Under the pieces are notes generated by a model. That model was given only the letters and a program-made list of their open reading frames with translations. It searched no databases and had not been told where the DNA came from. The position numbers were made by a program, and so were the translations under genes. This document shows positions 34,216 through 42,150 of a stretch of DNA of 64,000 bases, one piece after another (the first letter of the stretch is position 1; every line of letters starts with the position of its first letter). Source of the stretch: Paractinoplanes durhamensis (lineage in GTDB: Bacteria > Actinomycetota > Actinomycetes > Mycobacteriales > Micromonosporaceae); NCBI RefSeq assembly GCF_016862175.1, contig NZ_BOML01000033.1, forward strand, positions 153,160 to 217,159, read 5' to 3'.

Positions 34216-34304
34216 GCGGTGCCCTCCTTAAGCATGCCCTTCTGGCCCTCGCCTGCGGCCTGGGCGGTCAACTTCCGGGTGTGCCGCTCGGTGCAGGCGG
34301 TCAT
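34212..34304 (-). CDS. 30-residue micropeptide between the ABC ATPase and permease genes
   Basis: The ORF encodes MTACTERHTRKLTAQAAGEG followed by QKGMLKEGTA. It is bounded by a 4-bp ATGA overlap with the ATPase stop (34301-34304) and a 4-bp GTGA overlap with the permease start (34212-34215). GAGAGGAG lies about 5 bp before its ATG. The peptide is basic, hydrophilic and has one Cys. This double coupling suggests it is translated, either as a real small protein or as a translational relay controlling permease dosage. Confidence 0.6.
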   Translation of the reverse strand: MTACTERHTRKLTAQAAGEGQKGMLKEGTA

Positions 34305-35233
34305 GCCGCGCTCCTCTCGTCGGTGAGGCTGAGAAACACCTCGTCGAGCGTGGGCCGGCGCAGCGCGATGTCCTCGACGTCGTGGTCGCGCAGCGCCAGG
34401 GCGGCCTCGGTCAGCGCCGCCACCCGGTCGCCGACCGGCACGCTGACCCGCCGCTGGTCCGGGTCGATCTGCGGGTCGCCGGCCCCGATCCGGGTCAGCA
34501 GCTCGGCCGTCCGGTCCAGTGACTCGGTGTCGCGGACCACGACATCGAGGTGGTAGGCCCCCTTCAGCTCATCCGGTGGGCCGGCCGCGATCACCCGGCC
34601 GTGGTCGATCACGGCGATGGCGTCGGCGAGCTGGTCGGCCTCCTCCAGGTACTGCGTGGTCAGCAGGACCGTGGTGCCCTCGGTGACCAGGGCGCGGATC
34701 TCCCGCCACACCTCGTTGCGGCCGCGCGGGTCGAGGCCGGTGGTCGGCTCGTCGAGGAACAGCACGGCCGGGCCGATCAGCAGCCCGGCCGCCAGGTCGA
34801 GGCGGCGCCGCATGCCGCCCGAATACTTCGCGGCGGGCCGGTCGGCCGCGTCGGCCAGCCCGAACCGCTCCAGCAACTCGCCGGCCCGGTGGCGGGCGCG
34901 GGCCGCGCCGAGGTGGTGCAGGCGGCCGAACATCTCCAGGTTCTGCCGGCCGCTGAGCTGCTCGTCGAGGGCCGCCTGCTGGCCGACCAGGCCGATCCGG
35001 GCGCGGACCCGGTCGGCCTCGCGGACGACGTCGTGCCCGGCCACCCGGGCGTGCCCGGCGTCGGGGCGCAGCAGCGTGGTGAGGATCCGGACGGCGGTGG
35101 TCTTGCCGGCGCCGTTGGGCCCGAGCAGCCCGTGAACGGTGCCGGCCGGGACGGTCAGGTCGAACTGATCGACGGCGGTGGTGGTGCCGAAGCGCCTGGT
35201 CAGGCCTTCGGCCTCGATCGCGAGGTCGCGCAT
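34301..35233 (-). CDS. ABC-transporter ATPase (DrrA-like)
   Basis: A 310-residue protein with Walker A GPNGAGKTT, signature YSGGMRRRLDLAAGL, Walker B AVLFLDEPTTGLDPRGR and a C-terminal about 80-residue DrrA-type tail ending RRPTLDEVFLSLTDER. It drives efflux of a lipophilic compound with the permease encoded downstream. The promoter region carries the TetR-type operator at 35247-35306. Confidence 0.95.
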   Translation of the reverse strand: MRDLAIEAEGLTRRFGTTTAVDQFDLTVPAGTVHGLLGPNGAGKTTAVRILTTLLRPDAGHARVAGHDVVREADRVRARIGLVGQQAALDEQLSGRQNLEMFGRLHHLGAARARHRAGELLERFGLADAADRPAAKYSGGMRRRLDLAAGLLIGPAVLFLDEPTTGLDPRGRNEVWREIRALVTEGTTVLLTTQYLEEADQLADAIAVIDHGRVIAAGPPDELKGAYHLDVVVRDTESLDRTAELLTRIGAGDPQIDPDQRRVSVPVGDRVAALTEAALALRDHDVEDIALRRPTLDEVFLSLTDERSAA

Positions 35234-35246
35234 CGTGCTCCTATCA

Positions 35247-35306
35247 CTTTACAGCGTACGGAGTTCGTGCGCCGCCCACGATACCTCGATTCCGTACGCT
35301 GTAAAG
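35247..35306. promoter_or_regulatory. TetR-type operator pair between exporter and regulator genes
   Basis: CTTTACAGCGTACGGA (35247-35262) and its exact reverse complement (35291-35306) are separated by 28 bp. Each arm contains an imperfect inner dyad (TACAGCGTA). One arm lies 14 bp before the ATPase start and the other ends 1 bp before the regulator GTG, so a bound TetR protein would silence both genes. Confidence 0.8.
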
Positions 35307-35307
35307 G

Positions 35308-36069
35308 GTGACGACCGACTTCAGCGGCGGCGGCGACCCGCGGCGCACCATCGAGTTGCTCTGGGGCCTGCGCGAAGGCTCCCGCCCGGGGCCGAAACCG
35401 CGCTTCACGGTGGCCGAGATCGCCGCCGCCGGCCTGGCCATCGCCGACGCCGACGGCCTGGCCGCGCTGTCCATGCGCCGGGTCGCCGAGCGCCTGGGCG
35501 TCAGCGCGATGTCGCTCTACACCTACGTGCCGGGCAAGGCCGAGCTGATCGACCTGATGCTGGACACGATCTTCGGCGAGGTGTCGCTGACCTTCGACGG
35601 CACCGACGGCTGGCATGAACGCCTGGAGCGGGTGGCCCGCGAGAACTGGCAGCTCTACCTGCGCCACCCCTGGCTGCTGCAGGTCGCCACCAGCCGCCCG
35701 CCACTGGGCCCGCACCTGATCGCCAAGTACGACTTCGAGCTGCGCGCGATCGACGGCATCGGCCTCACCGACATCGAGATGGACCTGGTCGTGCAGATGG
35801 TCGGCGACTACGTGCACGGCGCCGCGCGCACCGCCGTCTCGGCCACCCTGGTCGCCCAGCGCACCGGCCGCACCGACGAGCAATGGTGGGCGGAGGTCGC
35901 CCCGGTGCTGGAGAAGGTGCTCGACCCGGCGGCCACGCCGACCGCTACCCGGGTCGGTGCGGCCGCGGGCGAGGAGTACAACGCACCGGGCGACCCGGCG
36001 CGGGCCTTCGAGTTCGGCCTGCGCTGCCTGTTGAATGGCATCGATGTGCTGATCGCGAAGAAGCGATAG
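35308..36069 (+). CDS. TetR/AcrR-family repressor (TetR_C-type)
   Basis: A 253-residue regulator. N-terminal helix-turn-helix: RFTVAEIAAAGLAIADADG, then MRRVAERLGVSAMSLYTYVPGKAEL. The C-terminal domain is of the tetracycline-repressor type (HPWLLQVATSRPPLGPHL). The GTG start immediately follows the operator arm and leaves no room for a ribosome site, so the mRNA is probably leaderless. It is predicted to repress itself and the divergent exporter. Confidence 0.93.
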   Translation: MTTDFSGGGDPRRTIELLWGLREGSRPGPKPRFTVAEIAAAGLAIADADGLAALSMRRVAERLGVSAMSLYTYVPGKAELIDLMLDTIFGEVSLTFDGTDGWHERLERVARENWQLYLRHPWLLQVATSRPPLGPHLIAKYDFELRAIDGIGLTDIEMDLVVQMVGDYVHGAARTAVSATLVAQRTGRTDEQWWAEVAPVLEKVLDPAATPTATRVGAAAGEEYNAPGDPARAFEFGLRCLLNGIDVLIAKKR

Positions 36070-36119
36070 ACGGGTTACTCTGATCCCCATCGTCACTGCA
36101 TGATGATCGCGGGGACACT

Positions 36120-37850
36120 ATGAGTGATCTGAGCCTGCCGACGCATGTGCTGACCGAGATCGACAGCCCGATCCGGGAGGCTCGTCTGACCGGTGTGGAC
36201 GAGCTGGCCCGGTTCGCCGGCGGCAACGATCTCGCCATGGCCGCTGCCGCCCGCAGCGCGCTCGAACGCCTCACCCAGGACGACAGTCGCAGCGTCTCGG
36301 CCGCCGCGGCCGCCGCGCTCGAACGCACCGCGATCCGGGTGCGCCCCGAGCGGGTCGACTTCGGCCAGCTCGCCCCGGGCACCCCGCGGATCGTCGCCGA
36401 CGTGCTGGTCGACGGCCCGCCGCTGGCCCTGGCCAGCGCCACCGTCACCGTCTCCGGGCCCGGCCTGCGGGCCATGCTCACCGGCCGCCAGCTGCGCATC
36501 CTCTGGCAGCCGCGGTCCGAGTGGCTGGACGGCTCGGTCACCGTGCGCGGCCCGGCCGGCTGGGCCGACGTGCGGGTCACCGGGCAGGTGCCGGTCGCCG
36601 CCGCCCCGGTGTCCCGGGCCGCGGTCGAGGCGCAACTGCAAGCGGTCAACACCACGGTCAACTACGCCGCCTACGGCCCGTCCCGGGTCACCGTGCTGCC
36701 GGCGCCGCCGCCACGGCGCCGGCTCGGCGGTGCCGTCCTGGTCGCCGGGCTGACCGCGCTGGTCGTGCTGGGCGGGGTCGGCGTCGCCTGGTCGCTGCTC
36801 GGCCGGCCGGACACCGCCACCCCGACCACCGCCGCCGACCTGCTGCCGACCGCGGCGCCGGTCGCCGAGCAGAGTCCGGAAGCGAGTGCCGGGCCGGTCG
36901 CGCCGATTACCGTGCCTAAAGAGGTGCTCGCGCACCGGATCGCCAGCCTCGGCAAGCCGGCCTTGATCGCCACCATCAAGGTCGGCAACGAGCCCGAGGG
37001 CGTGGCCGTCTCGCCCGACGGCCGCACGGTCTACGTCGCCAACCAGGGCGCGAAGGTGCTGTCGATCGTCGACGCCACCAGTCGCCAGGTCAGCTCGGTG
37101 ACGCTGCGCAACACCCCCCGCTTCGTGGCCGTCTCCCGCGACGGTCGCAAGGTCTTCGTCTCGATGTACGAGAACGACAAGAAGACCGGCAGCGGCGTCG
37201 CGGTCGTGGACGCGGCCGGTAAGAAGGTCGACGGCTACGTGAAGACCGGGGATGCGCCGTTCGCGCTGTCCACCGGGCCGGACGGCAACCTCTGGGTGCC
37301 GATCCACGGCGCCGGCCGGGTCGAGATCTACTCGGTCGGCGACCAGAAGCCGGCCGGCGTGATCACCGTGCCGCCCAACCCGCACGCGGTCGGCTTCTCC
37401 GGCGACCTGATGCGGGCGTTCACCGCCAACCACGAGTCCAACGCGGTCGCGGTCGTCGACATGAACACCGACAAGCTGCTCAAGAGCATCCCGGTGGCCA
37501 AGGCCCCGCACAGCATCGCGGTCTCCCCGGACGGCCGGCGCGTGCTGGTGGCCGGCTTCGAGGCCAACGCGGCCAACCTGATCGACGCGGTCACGCTCAA
37601 GACCACCGGCCCGTTCGCGGTCGGCAGGGCGCCGCAGAGCGTCGCGTTCGCGGCCGACGGCAAGCACGGCTATACGGTCAACGAGGTCGACGGCACGATC
37701 TCGGTGCTGGACGCGAGCAACGGCAGGGTGACCGCGACGGTGAAGGTCGGCAAGAGCCCGCGCACGATCGGGGTGTCCCCGGACGGCCGGTTCGCCTATG
37801 TGTCCAATGGCGACGACGACACGATCTCGGTGCTGAAGGTGGGGGAGTGA
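36120..37850 (+). CDS. Membrane-anchored YVTN beta-propeller protein
   Basis: A 576-residue protein. Residues 1-190 are cytoplasmic, with helical repeats and an Ig-like segment (RVDFGQLAPGTPRIVADVLVDG). A TM helix (LVAGLTALVVLGGVGVAWSL) and linker precede a C-terminal seven-bladed propeller of YVTN type (VAVSPDGRTVYVANQGAKVL, IAVSPDGRRVLVAGFEA, IGVSPDGRFAYVSNGDDDT). ATG after GGGGACACT. It overlaps the sigma-factor gene by 4 bp, so this sensor-like surface protein is co-translated with a sigma/anti-sigma pair. Confidence 0.85.
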   Translation: MSDLSLPTHVLTEIDSPIREARLTGVDELARFAGGNDLAMAAAARSALERLTQDDSRSVSAAAAAALERTAIRVRPERVDFGQLAPGTPRIVADVLVDGPPLALASATVTVSGPGLRAMLTGRQLRILWQPRSEWLDGSVTVRGPAGWADVRVTGQVPVAAAPVSRAAVEAQLQAVNTTVNYAAYGPSRVTVLPAPPPRRRLGGAVLVAGLTALVVLGGVGVAWSLLGRPDTATPTTAADLLPTAAPVAEQSPEASAGPVAPITVPKEVLAHRIASLGKPALIATIKVGNEPEGVAVSPDGRTVYVANQGAKVLSIVDATSRQVSSVTLRNTPRFVAVSRDGRKVFVSMYENDKKTGSGVAVVDAAGKKVDGYVKTGDAPFALSTGPDGNLWVPIHGAGRVEIYSVGDQKPAGVITVPPNPHAVGFSGDLMRAFTANHESNAVAVVDMNTDKLLKSIPVAKAPHSIAVSPDGRRVLVAGFEANAANLIDAVTLKTTGPFAVGRAPQSVAFAADGKHGYTVNEVDGTISVLDASNGRVTATVKVGKSPRTIGVSPDGRFAYVSNGDDDTISVLKVGE

Positions 37851-38266
37851 GCAGGCGGGACGGTGCGGCCGACGAAGCCCTGGTCCGGCGGATCTTCGAG
37901 GAGCACGGTGCGGCGATGCTGGCCTACGCGGCCCGGCTCACCGGCGATCGGGCCCGCGGCGAGGCGGTGGTCCAGGACGTTCTGCTGCGCGTGTGGCGGC
38001 ACCCGGAGATCCTCGCCGGGCCGGCCCGGGCCAGCCTGTTCGCCACCATCCGCGACATCGCCGGCGGCGCCCCGGCCGGCGAGGCGATGGCCATGCTCGG
38101 CGCGGTCGAGGCGTTGCCGCCGGAGCATCGCGACGTGCTGAACGTGCTGTATTTCCAGGGCCGCGACATCGCCGAGGCGTCCGCGTCGCTCGGCGTCCCG
38201 GCCGGTGCGGTCAAGGAGCGCAGCTATCAGGCGCTGCGGCAACTGCGCGCGGCGGTGGCCGGGTGA
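37847..38266 (+). CDS. Short ECF-type RNA polymerase sigma factor
   Basis: A 139-residue protein containing region 2 (LVRRIFEEHGAAMLAYAARL, DVLLRVWRHPEI) and region 4 (ALPPEHRDVLNVLYFQGRDIAEASASLGVPAGAVKERSYQALRQLR), with a shortened linker. GTG start overlapping the propeller gene stop by 4 bp; its own stop overlaps the anti-sigma start by 4 bp. The target promoter is unknown. Confidence 0.88.
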   Translation: MSRRDGAADEALVRRIFEEHGAAMLAYAARLTGDRARGEAVVQDVLLRVWRHPEILAGPARASLFATIRDIAGGAPAGEAMAMLGAVEALPPEHRDVLNVLYFQGRDIAEASASLGVPAGAVKERSYQALRQLRAAVAG

Positions 38267-38937
38267 GCGGGCACGAGACCGCGCTGCTCGGCGCGTACGT
38301 CCTCGGCGTTCTCGACCGGGCCGAGCAGGGCGCCGTGCAGGACCATCTGGACGGCTGCGCGGCGTGCCGGCGCGAGGTCGACGACCTCCGCGAGATGGAG
38401 ATCGCGCTGGGCGAGATCCCGCCGGAGGCCTTTCTGGAGGGACCACCGCCGGGCGGCGAGCTGTTGCTGCGGCGCACGCTCGATGAGGTCCGCGGTGAGC
38501 GTCGCCGGCAGACCTGGCGCAACCGCACCCTGCTGGCGACCGCGGCCGCCCTGGTCGTGGTGGTGGCGCTCGGCGGTGGTGCGCTGATCGGCCGGCGCGC
38601 GGCCGGCCCGGCGCCGGACGCCGTCGCCGTCGTGCCGGCCGGCACCCGCACCGCGACCGCCACCGATGCCGCGACCGGGGTGACCATGGCGGTCGAGGTC
38701 CGTCCGGCGGCCGGCTGGGTGCGGGTGCGGGCCACCGTGTCCGGCATCCCGGCCGGTGAGCAGTGCCGCCTGGTGGTGGTCGCGCCGGACGGTTCCCGCG
38801 AGCAGGCCGGCAGCTGGCTGGGCCCGGAATCGGGAAGCACCACGGTGGACGGTGCCGCCCTGATCGCCCCGGCCGACGTGGCCGCCGTGCAGGCCGAGAC
38901 CTACGCGGGCCAGATCCTTGTGACAACCCCGCTCTAG
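38263..38937 (+). CDS. Anti-sigma factor with zinc-finger and membrane anchor
   Basis: A 224-residue protein. The N-terminal ZAS-type motif HxxxCxxC is visible (DHLDGCAACRREVDDL), then a TM helix (LLATAAALVVVVALGGGALI) and an extracellular domain with one Cys that resembles the RskA C-terminal beta-sandwich (VEVRPAAGWVRVRATVSGIP). It should hold the co-encoded sigma factor at the membrane. Confidence 0.9.
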   Translation: MSGHETALLGAYVLGVLDRAEQGAVQDHLDGCAACRREVDDLREMEIALGEIPPEAFLEGPPPGGELLLRRTLDEVRGERRRQTWRNRTLLATAAALVVVVALGGGALIGRRAAGPAPDAVAVVPAGTRTATATDAATGVTMAVEVRPAAGWVRVRATVSGIPAGEQCRLVVVAPDGSREQAGSWLGPESGSTTVDGAALIAPADVAAVQAETYAGQILVTTPL

Positions 38938-39038
38938 ACCCTCGCCATATCGATGGCCAGCACATATTATCGGTCTGTGACGACTCAATATACGCAGCGT
39001 CATCATTGCAGATCGGGTCAAGACGGCAGGTGGGGTCA

Positions 39039-40250
39039 ATGACACCCATGGGCTGGATCGCGCTTGCGCTCACCATCTTCGGTGCGTTCGCCTTCGCCGC
39101 GGCCTCGATCCTGCAGGCCATCGGGGCCCGTCGCAGCACCGGCATGGCCAAGACCCTCGGCCATCCGCTCTACCTGCTGGGCACCCTCCTCGACCTGGTC
39201 GCCTGGGGCTGTTCGATGGTCGCCCTCAGTGAGCTGGCCGTCTACCTGGTCGAGTCGGTGCTGGCCGGTTCGCTCGCGGTCACCGTGGTCGCCGCCCGGG
39301 TCATCCTCAAGTCGCGGCTGCGCGGCATCGACGTGGTCGCCGTCGCCGTCTCGGTGACCGCGCTGACCGTCCTCGCCATGTCGGCCGGCCCGCAGGAGAC
39401 CGTCGAGACCTCGGCCGAGCTGCGGCTCGCGTTCTGCGGTGCCGCGGTGCTGATCGCCCTGCTCGGCTGGGGTGCCACCAAGTTCGCCCCGCCCGGCGTG
39501 GTGGCCGGGCTGGCCGGCCTCTGCCTCGGCGGCGCCGCCCTGGTCGGCCGGGCCCTGACCTTCCCGGCGGGCGCGTTCGACAGCTTCGGCTCGGGTGTGC
39601 TGGCCGTGGTCACCTCGCCGCTGATCGGCGCCCTGCTCGTCTTCGGCGTCGCCGGCATGGTGCTCTACGCCGACGCGTTGCAGCGCGGCCAGGTCGGCCC
39701 GGTCACCGCGGTGCTCTGGATCGCCGAGGTGATCGCCCCCTCGGCGGTGGCCGTGACGTTCCTCGGCGACACCGTGCGCCCCGGCTGGGAGATGGCCTCG
39801 ATGGGCGCCGGCCTGGTCGTGGTCGTGATGGCCGTGGTGCTCGCGACCGCCCCGGCGACCGCGGCCACCGTGATGGCCGCCGACGGCCGGCCCGCACTCG
39901 AGGCCGCCCCGGTCCGGCCCGCCCTTCCCGCGGCGCCGGCCCCGGCCACCATTCCGGCCGCGGTTGCCGCCGCGGCCCGGGCGCACGCCGAGCGGATCAT
40001 CTGGTGGGGTGCGCCGCCGATCTGGGTGCCGCCGGAGCGGGTGCGTCCGGCGCTGGCCGGCCGCTCCGCTCCCGCGCTGGCCTGGGCGCCGCCCGAGCGT
40101 CAGCCGCTGTGGGCGCAGCCGCAACCGTCCGATGCCGACTCGACCGAGATCCTGCGCCCGGTTGCCCCCGATTTCCCCGCACACCCGGACGTTCCACGCT
40201 TCGCCGAACCGGACCGGTTGCGCCCCTGGCACGACCTGCCCGCCGCCTGA
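39039..40250 (+). CDS. Multi-TM DMT-transporter-like membrane protein with Pro/Ala-rich tail
   Basis: A 403-residue protein: about nine TM helices in residues 1-285 (WIALALTIFGAFAFAAASIL, ALVGRALTFPAG, LLVFGVAGMVLYADALQ), of DMT/EamA-like pattern, then about 115 cytoplasmic residues rich in Pro, Ala and Trp. ATG after GGCAGGTGGGG. No substrate can be assigned. Its tail contains WVPPERVRP- and WAPPERQP-like units. Convergent with the next gene, 1 bp between stops. Confidence 0.7.
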   Translation: MTPMGWIALALTIFGAFAFAAASILQAIGARRSTGMAKTLGHPLYLLGTLLDLVAWGCSMVALSELAVYLVESVLAGSLAVTVVAARVILKSRLRGIDVVAVAVSVTALTVLAMSAGPQETVETSAELRLAFCGAAVLIALLGWGATKFAPPGVVAGLAGLCLGGAALVGRALTFPAGAFDSFGSGVLAVVTSPLIGALLVFGVAGMVLYADALQRGQVGPVTAVLWIAEVIAPSAVAVTFLGDTVRPGWEMASMGAGLVVVVMAVVLATAPATAATVMAADGRPALEAAPVRPALPAAPAPATIPAAVAAAARAHAERIIWWGAPPIWVPPERVRPALAGRSAPALAWAPPERQPLWAQPQPSDADSTEILRPVAPDFPAHPDVPRFAEPDRLRPWHDLPAA

Positions 40251-40251
40251 G

Positions 40252-41472
40252 TCAGCACTGCCAGACGGCGACCCCCAGGTTGTAGACGTCGTTCTTGAGC
40301 GTGCCGGCGACCAGGCCGGTGTCGGCGACCGCGCTGGCCCAGGCCGTCCGGCCGGCCGGCACCGGTAGCTTCAGCGGCCCGTCCTCGAGCAGCACGTAAC
40401 CGCCGGACACCACCCAGCCGAGCGCGTTGACCGCGTCGGCGGCGCCGACCCCGTCCATGGCCGGCGCCAGGTCGGCGTCCGGCGGTGTCTTCAGGTGGGT
40501 GAGCTTGCCGGTGCGCAGGTTCCACAGACCCGGCTCCATCGACGGCCACAGGCCACCGGCCGCCCAGTCACCCTGGGTGTGGTAGCCGGCCGCGGTCTCC
40601 CCGGCGTCCGGCTTCAGCTCGCGGCCCCTACCCTGCTGGTCCCACGCCCAGGCGCCGGTGGCGCCCTGCTCACCCTCGTAGATCGCCCCGACCAGGGTGC
40701 CGTCGTCGTTGATGTCGAGGGCGTTGGCGCCCTTCGGCAGCGGCACCTTCGTGGCCTTCGTCGAACCGGCCGTCCAGACGATCGCGAAGCTGTCCTTGCC
40801 GCCGGTGTTCCCCTTCGGCTCGACGTTCAGCACGACCTCGCCACCCGCGTTGATCCGCGGCACCGGGTAGGCGTGCCAGTCGCCGGCCGGCAGCTTGAGC
40901 ATCTGGTAGGAGCCGTTCTGCCAGCGGAACGGGTAGTCCTCGTTCCCGATGGTGATCATGCCGACCACCTGACCGGCCGCGTTCACGTCGCTGAGCTGTA
41001 CCGACTTGCCCGGGATGGACAGCGCCTGCGCCTTGCCGCCGGTCCACAGGATCGGCTTGAAGTTCTGCTTGGTGGTGGCGTTGCCGACGATGTATTTCCC
41101 GGCCGGGTCGACCGCGGTGATCTCCACGCCGCTCAGGCCCTTCGGCACCGGAAGCGTCCGCATCTGGCAGGCGATCGGCCCGGTGCGCGCGGACCGGGTC
41201 GGCGTCGGATCGACCGGCAGATCGGGATCGACCGACGGGGACACCGAGGTCGACGGCCCGACGTCGACCTTCACGTCGTTCCAGGCCGCGGAGAGCACCG
41301 GCGGCGCCCCCAGCAGCAGGCCGATCGCGACGGCCGCGCCGGTGGCGGCCCGGGTCGTGGTGCGCCGGGCCGACCGCTTGCGCCCGGCGCGCAGCACCTC
41401 GTCCATCTCGACCCGGCTCGGCGGCACGTCGAGCTCCTCGAGCCGGCTGCGAAGTTCCCGCTCCTCGTTCAC
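40252..41472 (-). CDS. Membrane/secreted beta-rich protein coupled to a sigma factor
   Basis: A 406-residue protein. A cytoplasmic N-terminal segment (EERELRSRLEELDVPPSRVE) precedes a TM helix (GAAVAIGLLLGAPPVLSA), a short Pro/Ser linker and an extracellular domain of beta-propeller-like repeats (ILWTGGKAQALSIPGKSVQL, ADVNAAGQVVG-type turns such as LSDVNAAGQVVGM and LDINDDGTLVGAI). The GTG start overlaps the sigma-factor stop by 4 bp. By position it may act as the anti-sigma or sensor partner, though no zinc-finger motif is seen. Confidence 0.75.
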   Translation of the reverse strand: MNEERELRSRLEELDVPPSRVEMDEVLRAGRKRSARRTTTRAATGAAVAIGLLLGAPPVLSAAWNDVKVDVGPSTSVSPSVDPDLPVDPTPTRSARTGPIACQMRTLPVPKGLSGVEITAVDPAGKYIVGNATTKQNFKPILWTGGKAQALSIPGKSVQLSDVNAAGQVVGMITIGNEDYPFRWQNGSYQMLKLPAGDWHAYPVPRINAGGEVVLNVEPKGNTGGKDSFAIVWTAGSTKATKVPLPKGANALDINDDGTLVGAIYEGEQGATGAWAWDQQGRGRELKPDAGETAAGYHTQGDWAAGGLWPSMEPGLWNLRTGKLTHLKTPPDADLAPAMDGVGAADAVNALGWVVSGGYVLLEDGPLKLPVPAGRTAWASAVADTGLVAGTLKNDVYNLGVAVWQC

Positions 41473-41987
41473 GCGCGTCCCGTTCCCCTCGCGACCCGAA
41501 GCGGACCCGCCTCGAGAACACCGCGCAGGGCGGTCAGCCCGCGCGACGCCTGACTCTTCACGTTGCCCGCCGAACAGCCCAGGGCGTCGGCCGTCTCCTC
41601 CACCGACAGGTCGACGAAGTAGCGCAGCACCAGCACCGCGCGCTGCCCCTTCGGCAGCGCCCGCAGCGCGGTGACCAGCGCGTCCCGCTCCTCGACCGCG
41701 TGCTGGGCGGGCGCCGCCTGCTCCGGCAGGAAGTTGCCGAGCAGCACCTTCGACCACCGGCGGCGCCGCTCGTCGAGGAACCGGCGGACCAGCATCCGAT
41801 GCACGTACGCGTCGATGTTGTCGGCGCCGCTGGCCCGGTGCCAGTCCACGTAGAGCGAGGTCAGCGTGGCCTGGACGATGTCGTCGGCTTGATGCCGGTC
41901 GGAGCACAGGATGTACGCGAGGCGATGCAGACGGGGTAACCGCCCGCTCACGTACTCCACGTACTCCCGCTCGATGTCGGGCCGCAT
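41469..41987 (-). CDS. SigE-type ECF sigma factor (SigE family, actinobacterial)
   Basis: A 172-residue protein: region 2 (YVSGRLPRLHRLAYILCSDRHQADDIVQATL, WHRASGADNIDAYVHRML) and region 4 (LRALPKGQRAVLVLRYFVDLSVEETADALGCSAGNVKSQASRGLTALR). The start is set at MRPDIEREYVEYV; the longer frame lacks family likeness. Upstream 163 bp hold the promoters shared with the divergent secreted-protein gene. Confidence 0.92.
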   Translation of the reverse strand: MRPDIEREYVEYVSGRLPRLHRLAYILCSDRHQADDIVQATLTSLYVDWHRASGADNIDAYVHRMLVRRFLDERRRRWSKVLLGNFLPEQAAPAQHAVEERDALVTALRALPKGQRAVLVLRYFVDLSVEETADALGCSAGNVKSQASRGLTALRGVLEAGPLRVARGTGRA

Positions 41988-42150
41988 CCCGCTCCTCCCC
42001 GTGGACCTGTCCGACCTCTTGTCGTTGCCGGGGCGGCAAAAGGTTGCATCACATCTTGGTGGCCTGACCGAAACGCCGATGCATCGATGGATGCCGGTCT
42101 GCGAACATCGTCGCTGCACCGCGTCCGGTGTGGATAACGGGGAGAATTTC

